Source of the DNA: Halichondria panicea
Lineage: Eukaryota; Porifera; Demospongiae; Suberitida; Halichondriidae
Direction of reading: 5' to 3'
NCBI RefSeq assembly: GCF_963675165.1
Contig: NC_087385.1
Coordinates: 2,356,501 to 2,420,500, forward strand
DNA: 64,000 nucleotides
Shown here: positions 1 to 12,600 of the stretch, piece by piece
Layout: each line of letters opens with the position of its first letter
Numbering within the stretch: the first letter of the stretch is position 1
Translations under genes and position numbers: made by a program
Notes under the pieces: generated by a model
Told to the model about the DNA's origin: nothing
The model's database searches: none
Seen by the model: the letters and a program-made list of their open reading frames with translations, nothing else

Positions 1-11
1 TCTTCATTGAA

Positions 12-3000
12 ATGGATGAATCAAGTTGCGACCTCTTCGATATTGTTCAGAACAATCATTTAGATCAGCTAAAACAGTTTTCTGGAAACAGACTTTTGTT
101 ACAACGAAATAGAGAGGGAATGTCTCTTCTTCATGCTGCAGTAATAAGCAATAATCTTGAAGCACTTCAATTTTTACTCGATGAAAACATAATTCCAATC
201 AACACACAAGATAAAAACAAAGAAACAAGTCTCCACTTATCTGTAAAAAGTGGCAGCACTGGTACCATGACAATGCTATTGAAGAAAGGAGCCGATAACA
301 TGATAAAGAATAGTGATAACAACACACCTCTCCATTTGCTACTTCAGAGCGATAGTGAAAGTGTTGAGCAGCTGTCCGAATTCTTGAAGCATCCGGTTGA
401 CATTTCGGTAAATGGTGCGAACGGTTCTTCAATATTCCATGCTATAGTAGAGAATGACAACATTGAAGCACTCAGGCTAATTGCTCGATTGCAAGTATTG
501 GATACTGCCAAGTACTTCTACAATAACACATTTTGCTTGCAAAATGATTTTGGAATGTCTGCAATCCACTATGCTTCGTTGAGAGGTGCTCATAAGGTGC
601 TAGATTTCATGTTGTCAAAAGCTAGGGAGTCCTCTGATTCTCACCTTAAAAAAGTCCTCTGCCATCTAGATAAGAGACTCAATACACCCCTCCATATTGC
701 AGTAGAGCACGGTCACAAAGGTACAGTTGATATTCTTCTTAAGTATAAAGCCTCACCTACAGCTATCGAAGGAAACAAATTGCCACCGATTCACCTAGCT
801 TGTGTGCAAAACAAGATGGATATCGCTATGGCTATGGTCGAGTCGTTTGGGGTGGAAGTTCTTCTCGGTCTAGATTCCACTGGGGCCACCCCACTTCATT
901 GTTGCTCAAAGAGTGTTTCAGAGGAACTGTTTTGTTTTGTTGTCAACAATGGATCAAATCTAAATGCACAGGACAACAATGGTAACACACCCTTGCATGT
1001 TTCTGTTGTTCACGGAAATGCTGGAAAAGTAGAATTTCTTTTAGCCAAAGGATCTGATCCAACTATTCAAAACAAGAGCGGCTTCAATCCTTTTCATTTG
1101 AGCATATTATCCCGCCGAAGGGAGGCATTTAAAGCCCTTGCAAAGTCACAACATGCCAAACGTCTGAGCCTACTACCTGATAGTCAAGGCTATTGGCCTG
1201 TTCATTTAGCCCTGAAGCACAAATTCAGTCAATCTATCCCCACTCTCGTGTCATTAGCAATGGACTCTGATTCAAATTTTGATGATTTGAATATCTTGGC
1301 CTACAAAGACAAAGATGGCAACAGTTTCCTCCACACTTCTGCAGAATCTATGGATGTGAGTAGCTTAAAGTATCTATTGTCTCTCCGTTGCTCTAGGTAC
1401 TTGCTCAATTGCTTAAACTCAGAGGGACTCCTTCCTCTTCATTTGGCTGCTAGAAGTGGCTTTGTTGCTTCTGTTCGAGAACTGGTAGACCATGGTGCAG
1501 TAGAACAAATATCGTACAACGGAGACACTCCATTCATGCTAGCTTGTCGTCATGGCCACCTTGAAACAGCGAAATTACTCATTGAAGTTTCCCTAATCAA
1601 TAAAAACGAAGTGAATAACGGTGGAAATTCTGCCCTTCACTTGGCTGCAAGAAGTAAGAACGTTGATGTGATTCTCATGTGCCTTGACCTTGGTATAGAA
1701 ATTACCTTAAACAATTCAAGAGAGAGCTTTCTTGATATCATCCTGAGGGATGCGGTAGCAGAGACAGCCATTGCTATATTAAAGCACAAGCGTTATGAAG
1801 AATGCATCAACATGTACTCCCCTGACTTGTCCCATCCTATACTGAGAATTATTGAAACTATCCCCAAAGCTTTTCAGGCACTACTGGATCAATGTATGTT
1901 ATGCTCACCACTACAGCCGGAACACCCTGACTACTGGGAAGAGTATAACTTTAAATATCTCACACTTGATAGTGGAGCACCATCTCTATCACCTCAACGA
2001 GATGAAAGACCAACAGAGAAAAGAGGAAGCTTTCTAACAAGCAGTTGCTCTACGAATGAAGCTGAACAACCACTCACAGTTCAAATGAAGAAAGAAAGCC
2101 AGTACGCAGTGCTCAACCATCTAATCAAGTACAGACACAGAACCTACCTTGTACATCCACTCGTCAACACCTTCCTCAATTTAAAGTGGCGGCGTTATGC
2201 TTTGCCCTTTCATGTTTTTCGATTCATGTTGTTCCTATTATTGACGATTGTCCTCTCAATCTTCATTCTGGTAACTCCCCTGACTGCCCAATCAGTTGAA
2301 ACAACAGCCAATACCACTGCCAACTATTCTGGAGAAGTTAGTTATGGTTTTAATAATTCATCCATCGTATTTCGATTTTTGACGCTGGTCTTGTGTGGTG
2401 TAAACTTTCTAGTATGGTTGCTCGATGTGTATGTGAAAGGTCTCGCTTGCGTCAAGTACCTTCTTGCAGAGAGTAGTGTATGGATGTATGGGATTACTCT
2501 GTTCTTCACTTTCATTTTTACCATACCTTGGCGTGGCTTAGACATTCTGTATTGGGAGTTTGGAGCCATGGCTGTATTTTTTGGCTGGTTTACAGTCGCT
2601 GTTTTGCTTCAGACGTTTGAAGTAGTGGGTATATTTATCACAATGATGTTTAAAGTGACCAGAAATGTTGTGGGTGTGCTTCTTATTACAATTGTCATGA
2701 TATTTGCTTTTGCATTCCCACTGTACATTCTGGTAGGAACAGTACCAGAGTTGACATTCACTACAATTGGTATGTCTTTGTTCTCGATACTGGCTTCACT
2801 AAACGCTGAAATTGATTACAACACGTTTGTGAGACTGGAACTTATGCGACAGTTTCCCTACACTGTACTCACAATCATAGTTGTGTGTGTGCTGACTATC
2901 ATAATGCCTATAGTGGTGACCAACCTACTTATTGGTTTGGCTGTTGGTGACATTGCTAGCATTCAGAAAGAAGCGATTCTCTCACAGCGTAGTGTTGAGG

Positions 3001-3344
3001 TTCGAGCTCTTACTGCAATAGACAAACTGATCCCGAAATTGTACTTCAAAAAATTCTTGCAGCAACAAACGTACAAACTTTACCCTAACAAAAATATTTG
3101 GCTGAAATTCAAGAGAATCATACACAATCTGTGGAGTGAAGTAGATGAACTTGAGGATAAGAACGCCGTAGCAACGACTAGCCAAGATAGCGAGCAATTT
3201 AAAGATAATCGCACGAAAATTTGGAAGTTGGAAAGCACTCTTTCCAAGATAGTTGTTGAACAATCTCAACAAAAAGAAACACTCCAGAGGATGGAAGAAA
3301 TGCTTAGAACTTTGATTAGTCAGAAGGAAAATGAAATAAAATAA
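12..3344 (+). CDS. TRPA1-like: TRPA-type ankyrin-repeat cation channel, single exon
   Basis: The 1110-residue frame is open without introns. About the first 600 residues are ankyrin repeats with recurring TPLH, ALHLAAR and PLHLA motifs. A hydrophobic channel domain follows at roughly residues 725-985, with six membrane segments. The pore-side stretch lies near residue 909. The last segment ends in NLLIGLAVGDIA, which is nearly identical to the S6 and following region of TRPA1. The tail (about 1060-1110) is Lys/Glu-rich and likely a coiled coil. By family this is a plasma-membrane, calcium-permeable sensory channel that works as a tetramer. The length matches TRPA1 (about 1120 residues). The start is the first ATG, 12 bases into the window, so the promoter and any 5' exon are not visible. 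Lack of introns is unusual beside its intron-rich neighbours and could reflect retroposition. An AATAAA overlaps the stop region. The ligand or stimulus cannot be inferred. Confidence 0.9.
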   Translation: MDESSCDLFDIVQNNHLDQLKQFSGNRLLLQRNREGMSLLHAAVISNNLEALQFLLDENIIPINTQDKNKETSLHLSVKSGSTGTMTMLLKKGADNMIKNSDNNTPLHLLLQSDSESVEQLSEFLKHPVDISVNGANGSSIFHAIVENDNIEALRLIARLQVLDTAKYFYNNTFCLQNDFGMSAIHYASLRGAHKVLDFMLSKARESSDSHLKKVLCHLDKRLNTPLHIAVEHGHKGTVDILLKYKASPTAIEGNKLPPIHLACVQNKMDIAMAMVESFGVEVLLGLDSTGATPLHCCSKSVSEELFCFVVNNGSNLNAQDNNGNTPLHVSVVHGNAGKVEFLLAKGSDPTIQNKSGFNPFHLSILSRRREAFKALAKSQHAKRLSLLPDSQGYWPVHLALKHKFSQSIPTLVSLAMDSDSNFDDLNILAYKDKDGNSFLHTSAESMDVSSLKYLLSLRCSRYLLNCLNSEGLLPLHLAARSGFVASVRELVDHGAVEQISYNGDTPFMLACRHGHLETAKLLIEVSLINKNEVNNGGNSALHLAARSKNVDVILMCLDLGIEITLNNSRESFLDIILRDAVAETAIAILKHKRYEECINMYSPDLSHPILRIIETIPKAFQALLDQCMLCSPLQPEHPDYWEEYNFKYLTLDSGAPSLSPQRDERPTEKRGSFLTSSCSTNEAEQPLTVQMKKESQYAVLNHLIKYRHRTYLVHPLVNTFLNLKWRRYALPFHVFRFMLFLLLTIVLSIFILVTPLTAQSVETTANTTANYSGEVSYGFNNSSIVFRFLTLVLCGVNFLVWLLDVYVKGLACVKYLLAESSVWMYGITLFFTFIFTIPWRGLDILYWEFGAMAVFFGWFTVAVLLQTFEVVGIFITMMFKVTRNVVGVLLITIVMIFAFAFPLYILVGTVPELTFTTIGMSLFSILASLNAEIDYNTFVRLELMRQFPYTVLTIIVVCVLTIIMPIVVTNLLIGLAVGDIASIQKEAILSQRSVEVRALTAIDKLIPKLYFKKFLQQQTYKLYPNKNIWLKFKRIIHNLWSEVDELEDKNAVATTSQDSEQFKDNRTKIWKLESTLSKIVVEQSQQKETLQRMEEMLRTLISQKENEIK

Positions 3345-3626
3345 TTATTATGTGTTTTTATACTGCATGCAGTGAACAATAATAATTATGGTGATTGTTA
3401 GTTTTAGTTAATTTTCATAATTAACATTATCAGCTGACTAATTATTAATTCTAAAAACTCAAGTCACACTGATCCATACAATATAGAGACAGAAAAGGAG
3501 AAAACACACACACACACAATTATTGTCAACTATAAAGGAGTCGTACAATAAAGTCACCGAGTGTATACACAACTCATACACATGTGTCCAAGTGTGTACA
3601 TTATATAAAAAAAGAAGGTGTGTTCA
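3345..3626. other. Convergent intergenic spacer
   Basis: This is 282 bases between the stop codons of two genes transcribed towards each other. It is AT-rich, with a short CA run near 3507 and an AATAAA on the plus strand near 3547. It presumably holds both 3' untranslated regions. I see no further gene. Confidence 0.6.
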
Positions 3627-6600
3627 CTAATGTTGATTGAGTTCAGAATTAGCAGCAGATTTTGCTCTATCATTAGCCACAGAAGTAAGAGCTTGCAGGA
3701 ACGAATTTGTTGTAGGTTTGCGAGTCATTGCACCCCCGAGATGTATCCGCTTAGCAGGACTGCTAACATACGGGCTAGCACGGAGGTCCAGTGGTCTCTT
3801 GAGGGCACGATTGATCTCCTGTAGATCCTACAAAGGTATAACAGCACACAAAAAATGATAATGCCACATACAAGAGTAGGTGCAGACTCTATAACAGCGA
3901 AAAAAATTATTGCCTAAAATGCCAACTGAAACACATAACTGAATAATGCACGTACACATGCAGTTAAAAAATTTATGTTTTGTGCTTACAGTTGCGGGGC
4001 TCTTTTGAATGACATATCTCTTTGCAAGAGGAGAGAGCTGCATTTGAGAGGTCTTGTGGGGTGAAACGAAGATCTGGTGATGTTTTGACACTTTCTTTGG
4101 AGAAGAGACTGGCTTTCGGATGACAGGGAGAGGTGACAATTTGGGCATGCCAATGGCAGACTGGAGAGGAAGAAAAGTTATGGTGTGAAAAACTTGAACA
4201 AGAGACTCACTATACATACATTGAGTTAAACAAACAACATTATTGTAGATTCTTATATATGGCATAGCTGTGAATTGATGTGTAAAAGCATAGATATAAG
4301 AAGGGAGAGGGATAGGAAACGCTACGTAAATAGCATTGACGATCCGCGTTTCGGTCAATGTTTTTTTCTTTATTTCCTCCAACCCATGCTTTTAGCTAGT
4401 ACTTGGCTATAAACTAGCTACTGAGCTCCATGTATTAGCAATGGCTAGTGGAACAGTCACAACAAGGTAGCAGCAATAGTTAGTGAGACCCTCCAAGCAG
4501 TAAAAAGCAGCTTGGACAGCAAATTTTTGAGAGGAGCTCTGTCTGTGTACCGTTGAGTATTCCAGTACAGTCACAGACATGATAGAGAATTATGGAAATG
4601 TAGCAAAGTTCTGTCGTAAATTACTGTGCCGATACGATGAACCAACTATTCAATGAATACAAAGAGACATTTACCTACATTCAATCATTGATGTAACTTT
4701 CTAAATAGGTACACAAAAAGTCTGCTTTTAAAAACCAGCTTACTAAGACAAAAATGAACATTACTTACCAACCTAAAGCCAAGTGGCTTTGATTTTACTT
4801 GCATACAATGCCCAGCTACTTAAGAAAGAGGGAATCATTAATATTTTGGGCTGTAGTCACAGCCTCTCCTTGTAGAAGGTACACAAAGCCACTAGATAGA
4901 GCCAAAATGATAATACAACACTCAAAAAACTGCCTTTGAAAGTTTTCAAGCTCTTGGCGAGATACACAACGCTTCTATATGATGCACAGTAGGTGTGGAT
5001 GCTCAGCACAGTACTAAGAGTCCCAGTGGGGAGCTGTGAATGATAGTAATAACATTTCCCGCTGGGTTGGCGGGGTGTCTAGAGCCGAAACGCGGATCCT
5101 TTTGGCATTACACAGAAGTGATTGTGTGCACGTGCTCCGTTTCCCATCTCTCTCCCTTCTTATATCTATGGTAAAAGAAGGAATTTACCCTTGAAGGGAT
5201 TCATAATGGGCATTGTATACATGTATTATGGATTCTCTTATGTTACTATTGAGTAGAGCATAAATGCGCAGACCATGTATGATAGTAGGTAGTACAATGT
5301 ACTATGCTTGTATTCTTATACGGTACAATACATTATTGTTTCATACAATCAGCATTGAACACAAGCACAACTGACATCATCACATGGTGAGAACTTGAGC
5401 ACAAAGTCCTTGACAAGCCCTATGAACACTTTGTTGTAAAACTCGATGACATCTCCACGAGAACCCACGGGAATATCCACCCTATAGAGCAGTTCCTCTA
5501 CGGGTGTGTTTCTGGTCGGCGCCGTATTGCCAGAGAATGAGGTGACAGGCAGCGGGGCAGAGACAGGTGTGTCTTGTTGCCCAGACGATGTGTCTGGCTG
5601 GGGTCGGACCTGATGTCCATTGTTCAGTAGCACACTGCGGTACACCTGCATGCACACAGAAAGTGAGGCAAAGTATACATTAGGTCAAGCATACATAAAA
5701 ATGTTTCTTAAGCACTTGTCATTCACGTAATAATTTAACGTCCCATTTTTCAATAGCTACATGTAGGGCACAATGCAGCCACTATAGGGGTGATTGTACA
5801 CATGCACAAGTCATGTACATGTGTGTACAGAGAGTTTACTCTTGTCATTGTACAGGTGCACCATAAGTGTAGCAATTAGCTACATGTAGGGCAAAATGCA
5901 GACAATGGGATGATTGATTGTACTGTATCACTACGTATAGAGGGGTTTACTCACATGACTCTTTGCCTGGGGCTGGTGGCGATACTGTCTCATTATCTCC
6001 TGAAACGACACTCCCTCAATTCTCAGTGCCTGTGTGAGAGCATGTAATATTTTAACAGTGCATATCTTGCACAGAAAACTGGGTAACTGAAGAGGCCATT
6101 GTGCAATGTAACAAAGTCACACCCTTAATTATCCTTCTACATAAACGATATTTAATAGGAAATGCATAATTATAGCTACAGTATACGGTTAACAAGGAAG
6201 TTACCTTTGCGAGGATGTAGATGGAGCACATGATAAGTTGGTCAAGGTGTCTGTCCCTCATTAGGTGAGCAGATCTCAACACAGAGTGCTCGAAACATGT
6301 CCACACTCTGCATGGGATTATGGCATTATAATTATGGCAATGCATAATTATGTACACCACACAAATCCTTCACTAAATCGTATAGTCATGTACATTCACA
6401 ATGACAGGTGGCTACCTAATAAGCACGCACTAATGACACTACATAATCAATAACGTTGACTCACTTCTGAACAAACTCGTTAGTCATTCCCAGCCGCTCA
6501 CAAAGATCTTTTATCCGGATATACGACAACTGATACATCTTGCGATAAAAGAGAGCGAGAGAGCCTGTCCTCTTTGGCTTAGTGGCAGAGGCACGTGGTG

Positions 6601-9600
6601 TACCCTGCCGTGGTGGTGTGTACAGTTGTGAGTGACGTGGGGAGGGTGTGACCGTGGCCGAGGGAATGGGAGGGGAGGTGGGAATATCTGGACGATGCAG
6701 AGATCCCGGTGACAGCAGACTGCCAATAGTGACTGTGCTGGGTGAAACTTTTGTGCCAGAGAGTAGCTCAGCTGGCGTGATGATGGAGACGGCCTTTGGG
6801 GGAGATGGCATTACCGTGATCGAGACACAGGGGACCCTGATTGGTGTAGAAGGACTGGAGGTGATCGAGGTATCGTCCCGTCTGGAAACTAAGGGAGTTG
6901 ACATGGCCGCATCTGATTGGTCGCCTACTGTTTTCGTAGCTTGAGGGCTTGGAAGGTTGGATTCTTTCTGAGGCGAGAGGGCTTTTAAGATCTGGTTAAG
7001 CTCTTTTGTTAGCATATTCTTGGTCAGGACGTTGCCCTTGAGAGGGGTGATGGTGACTCCCCCCTGTGATGGCTTGGGTGCAATGGGGATATATGACTTG
7101 GGGGGTGTGGTGCCCCCACTGGCTGTACGAGAAGGTGTGGCACCAGTAGGTACAGGGGGCGCTGTGCTGCTCGAGGTGGATCGCTTCGTGAATAGTGCCC
7201 TACGAGCAGAGGAACCAGGGGAGCAGAGTCGCTCTTGCAGTGAGGAGAGAGGGGACTCGCCTGCAGAGGAAATAGCAACATAATTTTACATACAAACATG
7301 TACATGTTCTATACATTATGTATCTATGTACTCGTAGATTGAAATGTAAACCTACAAATGAATATGGTAAAGGCGGTCACACTATTTAAACTTACATGAG
7401 CTCTTTGCTCCACTCAGAGACATGACCCTTGGGTTCAACAGAGCCGAATTCTTGACCCCGCTCACATAGGAAGTGGGGAGTGCCACGTCTTCGTACGATG
7501 GCAATGGACCGGTGGCATCGATGGCATCAAAGAGGGGAGAGCCAGACCTCCAAGCCAAGGAGCTGAGGATCATCTCCTCCACCTGGGTACATATAGTTAT
7601 TATAGGCATGCATTAAATCACTACTCTGTGTACATGTATATGAACATGTGGTGGGCGTAAACACACACTCAATGGAGATTTGGGGGGTTTAACTATCCGG
7701 GTAGCTAGCTCATAATAGTGTACAAATTCAATGTACATTAATAAAAACTCAGGAACGAGATCGTCACATTGCATGAACACGTAAGTACAGTGTGCATCCT
7801 CATATGGGGTCAGGTGGCATATACGGCACCGGATGTAATTTTGGAAGGGGGAGGGGTTCGGGTTAGCTAAGGGAAAACAACAAAAATTAGGGCGTTTCCA
7901 CATCCGGTGCCGTATTAAGCCACCTGATCCCTCACATGAAACACATCGAGTTTGTACAACCCTTCCTTAGCGGTGGCCACCCCTGAGGAAAGGCCAACCG
8001 TGATCTAAAGGCCAAGTACTATGTACCCAATGAACAGCTTGTGCACCCTCCAACAAAGGCCACCTCTGAAACACGGCCAAAATAGGGTGTTGCACTGTTG
8101 TACCGTACGGTTGGTAATTTCGGGGGAAGGGGGAAAATTATGTTTTCGTGGTTGAACACTAGACCACAAATATTTTACCCACGAATGAAGCAACCTTGAC
8201 TACCATTACCTGCAGTGCAGCAGCAACCACGGAAATAAGATCCACGAACTGACTAATTGCTGAACCACGAATACTTTGCCTCCCGAAAATTACCCGCTAT
8301 ACGGTATCTACACACATCACTTGTGAAGATTCCTAATGAAATGGGGACTCACCCTGTTGAGGTGCTTGACAATGGCTCTGGGGAAATCCCTTTCTTGTCT
8401 GATGACTGGCTCTACCAGCTTGTAGAAGTGGTAGGCACTCACATCAAAGACATCCAGTACCCAAGGAAACACTCTGCAACACGAACCATCAGAGCAATCA
8501 CACACACATACACTCTCTATACCGTATTACTAGAATATTTTGCAGATGAAAAGCCTTTAGTAACATGTACAATGATAATTTCAGATTCAAAATTACAATA
8601 ATTATGTGTTCTCCTTGAGTGCTCAGAAAATGGGCTCTCAAATAACCACTAAGTGCCCATTGAGGTGAGTACATTTCTGCATAATGTGCTGTGGGCTGTA
8701 TTGTTACCATGGCCAAGTGAGAACCCATAGGCATTGTACTGTACACAAGAGATGTGGCTAGCCACAGCGGCTCAGAGACAATGCCACACTTTCCCTTGAA
8801 ACCAAGGTACCATATGGGTGGGAGGAAGTAGCCTACTCAGGTGATTAATAAGAGCATTACATTTGCTACGCTCCTTTAGCGGAGGCAACAAATATAAAGA
8901 GGAAGTTACATGATCATTGATAAACCATTGGCTTTAGTGGGAGCTACACATACACTGTATGCATAATTATCACTACATACACATACCAATGGTCTCACCT
9001 GATTTGAGAGTTGTAAGAGAAGAGGACAGTTTCCACGGATAGTGCAAATAGGGAGGTGTGGAAGAGGTTGTATTCTAATATCACCTGGGGGGAAGGAAAC
9101 AGATGATGTGAGCATGTATGGGTTATACATGTATGGTTATACAGTGACATGAATGTGGTCAGCATGTGACGTTCAAGGAAATCAAGCCCGAACAGGCTTT
9201 CCAAAATTCCAAATTCAAGGAAATCAAGCCCGAACAGGCCTTCTAAAATAATCTGCATACTAAGCATATGTGAATTGGGAATATGGCATGCTACCACAAG
9301 TCATGACAGTCATTGTGTAAATAAAGAAGCCTGCTGCTGCATGATTGTGTCAACAATGGCTGACTGCCCTCATTGGGTACATATTCACGACAATGAATTC
9401 ACTAGCACAAGGAAATACTGAGGAACTTGGAACTCCTACACAGCCATTCAGACAAAGCCCACAATGCTAGCGACAGGGTCACAAAGACAAGCTTTAGGGT
9501 TTCACAGCACTAGGAATACAATCCATCAGTGGTTTATCGCTTCCTTGGAGGAAGGTTGTGAATGCTACGTACCACAGAGCTATATTACTGTAGACATAAT

Positions 9601-12600
9601 TATGTATGAATAATTAAGGCACACAAATCAAACCCCCATAACTGGCAACATGACTTCAACGTTAGCAATGCTCATCTGGCATAGGATCATATCGACACCC
9701 CTCACTCAAATACAAGACCAAATTACAAAATTCATCCTTACCTGGAGAGCACCATAGTCAGGGTTCTTCCGTTCCTCGTCTCTCATGATGGAGTCCAACA
9801 GCTTGTAATAGAGGGAGATACTCAACTTGAGACGGACCTTCACAAAGCTGTCTGTTGGCAGGTCTCTCTCCTGCATTGGGGGTCGAGACTAATGTGCATG
9901 CAACTAACGGTACAATATGAAGCGGAGTTGAACAATGGATACTGTACATTAATGGCCGATCTAGTTCCTTTTTGGTAAAACTTCATGTAAAAAATGGCCC
10001 AAAGCAAATTCTATAAGTTCCCTTGAAACATGGACATTTGATTTTTAACATTGGCAGACTTTGAGATTGTTAATAAAGCTTCGACTGAAAACCAACAACA
10101 TATTGAAATTCTTAGGCACTTGCATGCATGACTGTGCATTCTTCTTACCTCAGGAGACTTTGCAATGAATGTATCGCTGAGTCTCTTGACCCGGGCCTTG
10201 ATCTCAGACAGGGGGTTGGACATACACGACCCACACATCTTCGCTAGTGCGTCTGACGGCTCAGGGGGACAGTTTTCAAGAAGGATGTGGAGCTGAGCAA
10301 CAGAATGAGTGGCTTCCGATGCCGGAGTCAATTGATGATCTTGCCTGCCCAGCATTTCTCGTCCAAGGAGGGGGGTTCCGAATTGAACATGATGAGGTGG
10401 TGTATGGACGTCTAGGCTGGAACGGAAGTTGATTCCGCCCACTGGAGTTCCGATCTTCTGGCTGGCACTGGGGTGTAGGAAGACTCTCTCGTCAAAATCA
10501 CCGTGAGTCAAGACATTCATCTCGTACTCGCGATTCAGGGATTTGCTGCAATGAGAAGAAATCAACGAGTGTATAAAAACTCAATGCACAAAACAATACT
10601 ACATTGGCATATCTCATACGTACATGTACATGCAAATAACAATGTGTAAGAAATCAAGACCCTAGTAATGGTATACCATATCAAACTCCACCCAACCCAC
10701 TCTTACTCGTTGGTCTGGAAGTTCCCGGGGTTGAGCATGGTGAGGAATCGCTTGTCCGAGAGAGATACTGTAGCGATATTCGAGCGGAGCACTTTGTTCT
10801 CAAACAGCACGTCAATGGGAGGCTTCCAGTAATAGTTTCTTATCACTCGACACTCCTTCTCAATACCTGAAAGGGTTGAGTATCAAAATCATTACGCTAT
10901 GCTGCAACAACAAAATTGAGCATGAATGTACAGTGTACATGCATATACATACTTTTAGTGCGTTACTCTAGAAGACGTATAAAACTCTAGTGGGTATTTC
11001 TTCCCCACAGAATAAGCCACATTGCACAGTTAAACAACTAACCATTGTACTTGACACAAAGCTCCTTTAGAATGCACGGCATCTCCAGGGGAATGGTGTA
11101 CTCAGGGTCAAAATCCGCCGGAAGAAAAGGACAGTCTAGTGTGTAGAAATGTATGCATGAACACAGTCTGAACAAAGAGGCTACAACCTGATACAATTTG
11201 TTGCAAACAGTTGAAAAGATAAAAAGTATACAGATCTAATTTTCACAAATCTCTCCTCATTCAGCAAGCATGACAGTCACAGTATAAGAACACCTACAGC
11301 TAGTGAAGTTACTTTTCTTTCAAGCACAAAGAGTCAATATATAAAACTTTATACGGGGACTGTTTGATAGAGGGGTTTACATGCAGTGTGTATTGCTTGC
11401 CTGCTCAGTGATTACATGTACTACGTAAAGAGCCACATTACCTGACTATATACAGCTACTACACATGGTCTAACTAATACTTGGTGTGTCACTAATGTCC
11501 CCCTTACCGGGGTTGAGCAAGTCCTTGCGCTTGCCCATGAGGCAGGTGCAATAGAGCATGTCCACACAGCAAAGCAGGAGGTGGTGGGAGTTGACAAGGT
11601 CGTCGTTGATCTGAGGGTACTGGTCTGTTTGTGTGTGGGCGGGATGAATTAATGTGCAATGTGTACATGTAAGTGTATAGAGGTGATTAGTGCATGAAAC
11701 ACTAATAAACCACGAAACCTCACTTACAGAAGGATCACCCATTTTTAAAAAGCCACAATCGAAATACAAACCTAAACAAAGTAATAAAAGTCAAGAACAT
11801 ACTTTTGATGTGGATGAAGAGAGTCCATCCGAACCTGAACACGTCATAAGCAGAGCATGGCCTATTCCTGTAGTGAGATATGTATAGAGATATAGTGACA
11901 GCTGCAGTGTATTGCACACACAGCTGTTCATTGATCTAGATCAAAGAATGTCCTGATAATCTACTACATTAGGAGCCATTAGCATTAATTAATTGTAAAT
12001 TACTATGCAGACTCTGTTAGTAATAAAAAGTGTGAATTACGCTGCCCTTATTAATAAAAAAAAAGTGCATTCCATGTATCTATATCCCATATACATTTGT
12101 ATCTATATAAACGAGAGTTCATTAGGTGTACGCCAAGTGCTGTCACCTAAACACACACCAATCCAGTATCCATGGATACAGGCATACTAGGGTCCACTTA
12201 CCCCCTGGATTTTCTGCTTCTCTGTCTGGTATTACTGGAAACACTCTGGTCCTCCACCAGTAGGAATAAATCCTGAAACACTTTGCGATACTTGTCATAA
12301 ATGATAGAAGCAACTTCAAACTTTCTCTCAAGTGCCTCGATCTTTAGCTGGAAATTCTCAGGCAATTTCGCCATCTCAATCCATTTCTTCATCTTTTTGA
12401 AGAACTCTATCAAACTGCAGAGTAAAAACAGTCAGTGCATGGTTACAGTCATGCACTCCCGTTACAGTGTATGGTGGGTGGGTTGTCATACATGTACATG
12501 ATGAACATGCAAGTATCAAACCAATCTACAACCCAGACAGACAACAACCTACAGGCAATCATGCATATAATAATTATGGTGCATTCTACATGAAATAAGC

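Noticed and set aside
3828-4382. 184-codon open frame on the minus strand
   Set aside because: It contains the real exon 3990-4160 of the pocket-protein gene, but its flanks are intron and part of the family H element.
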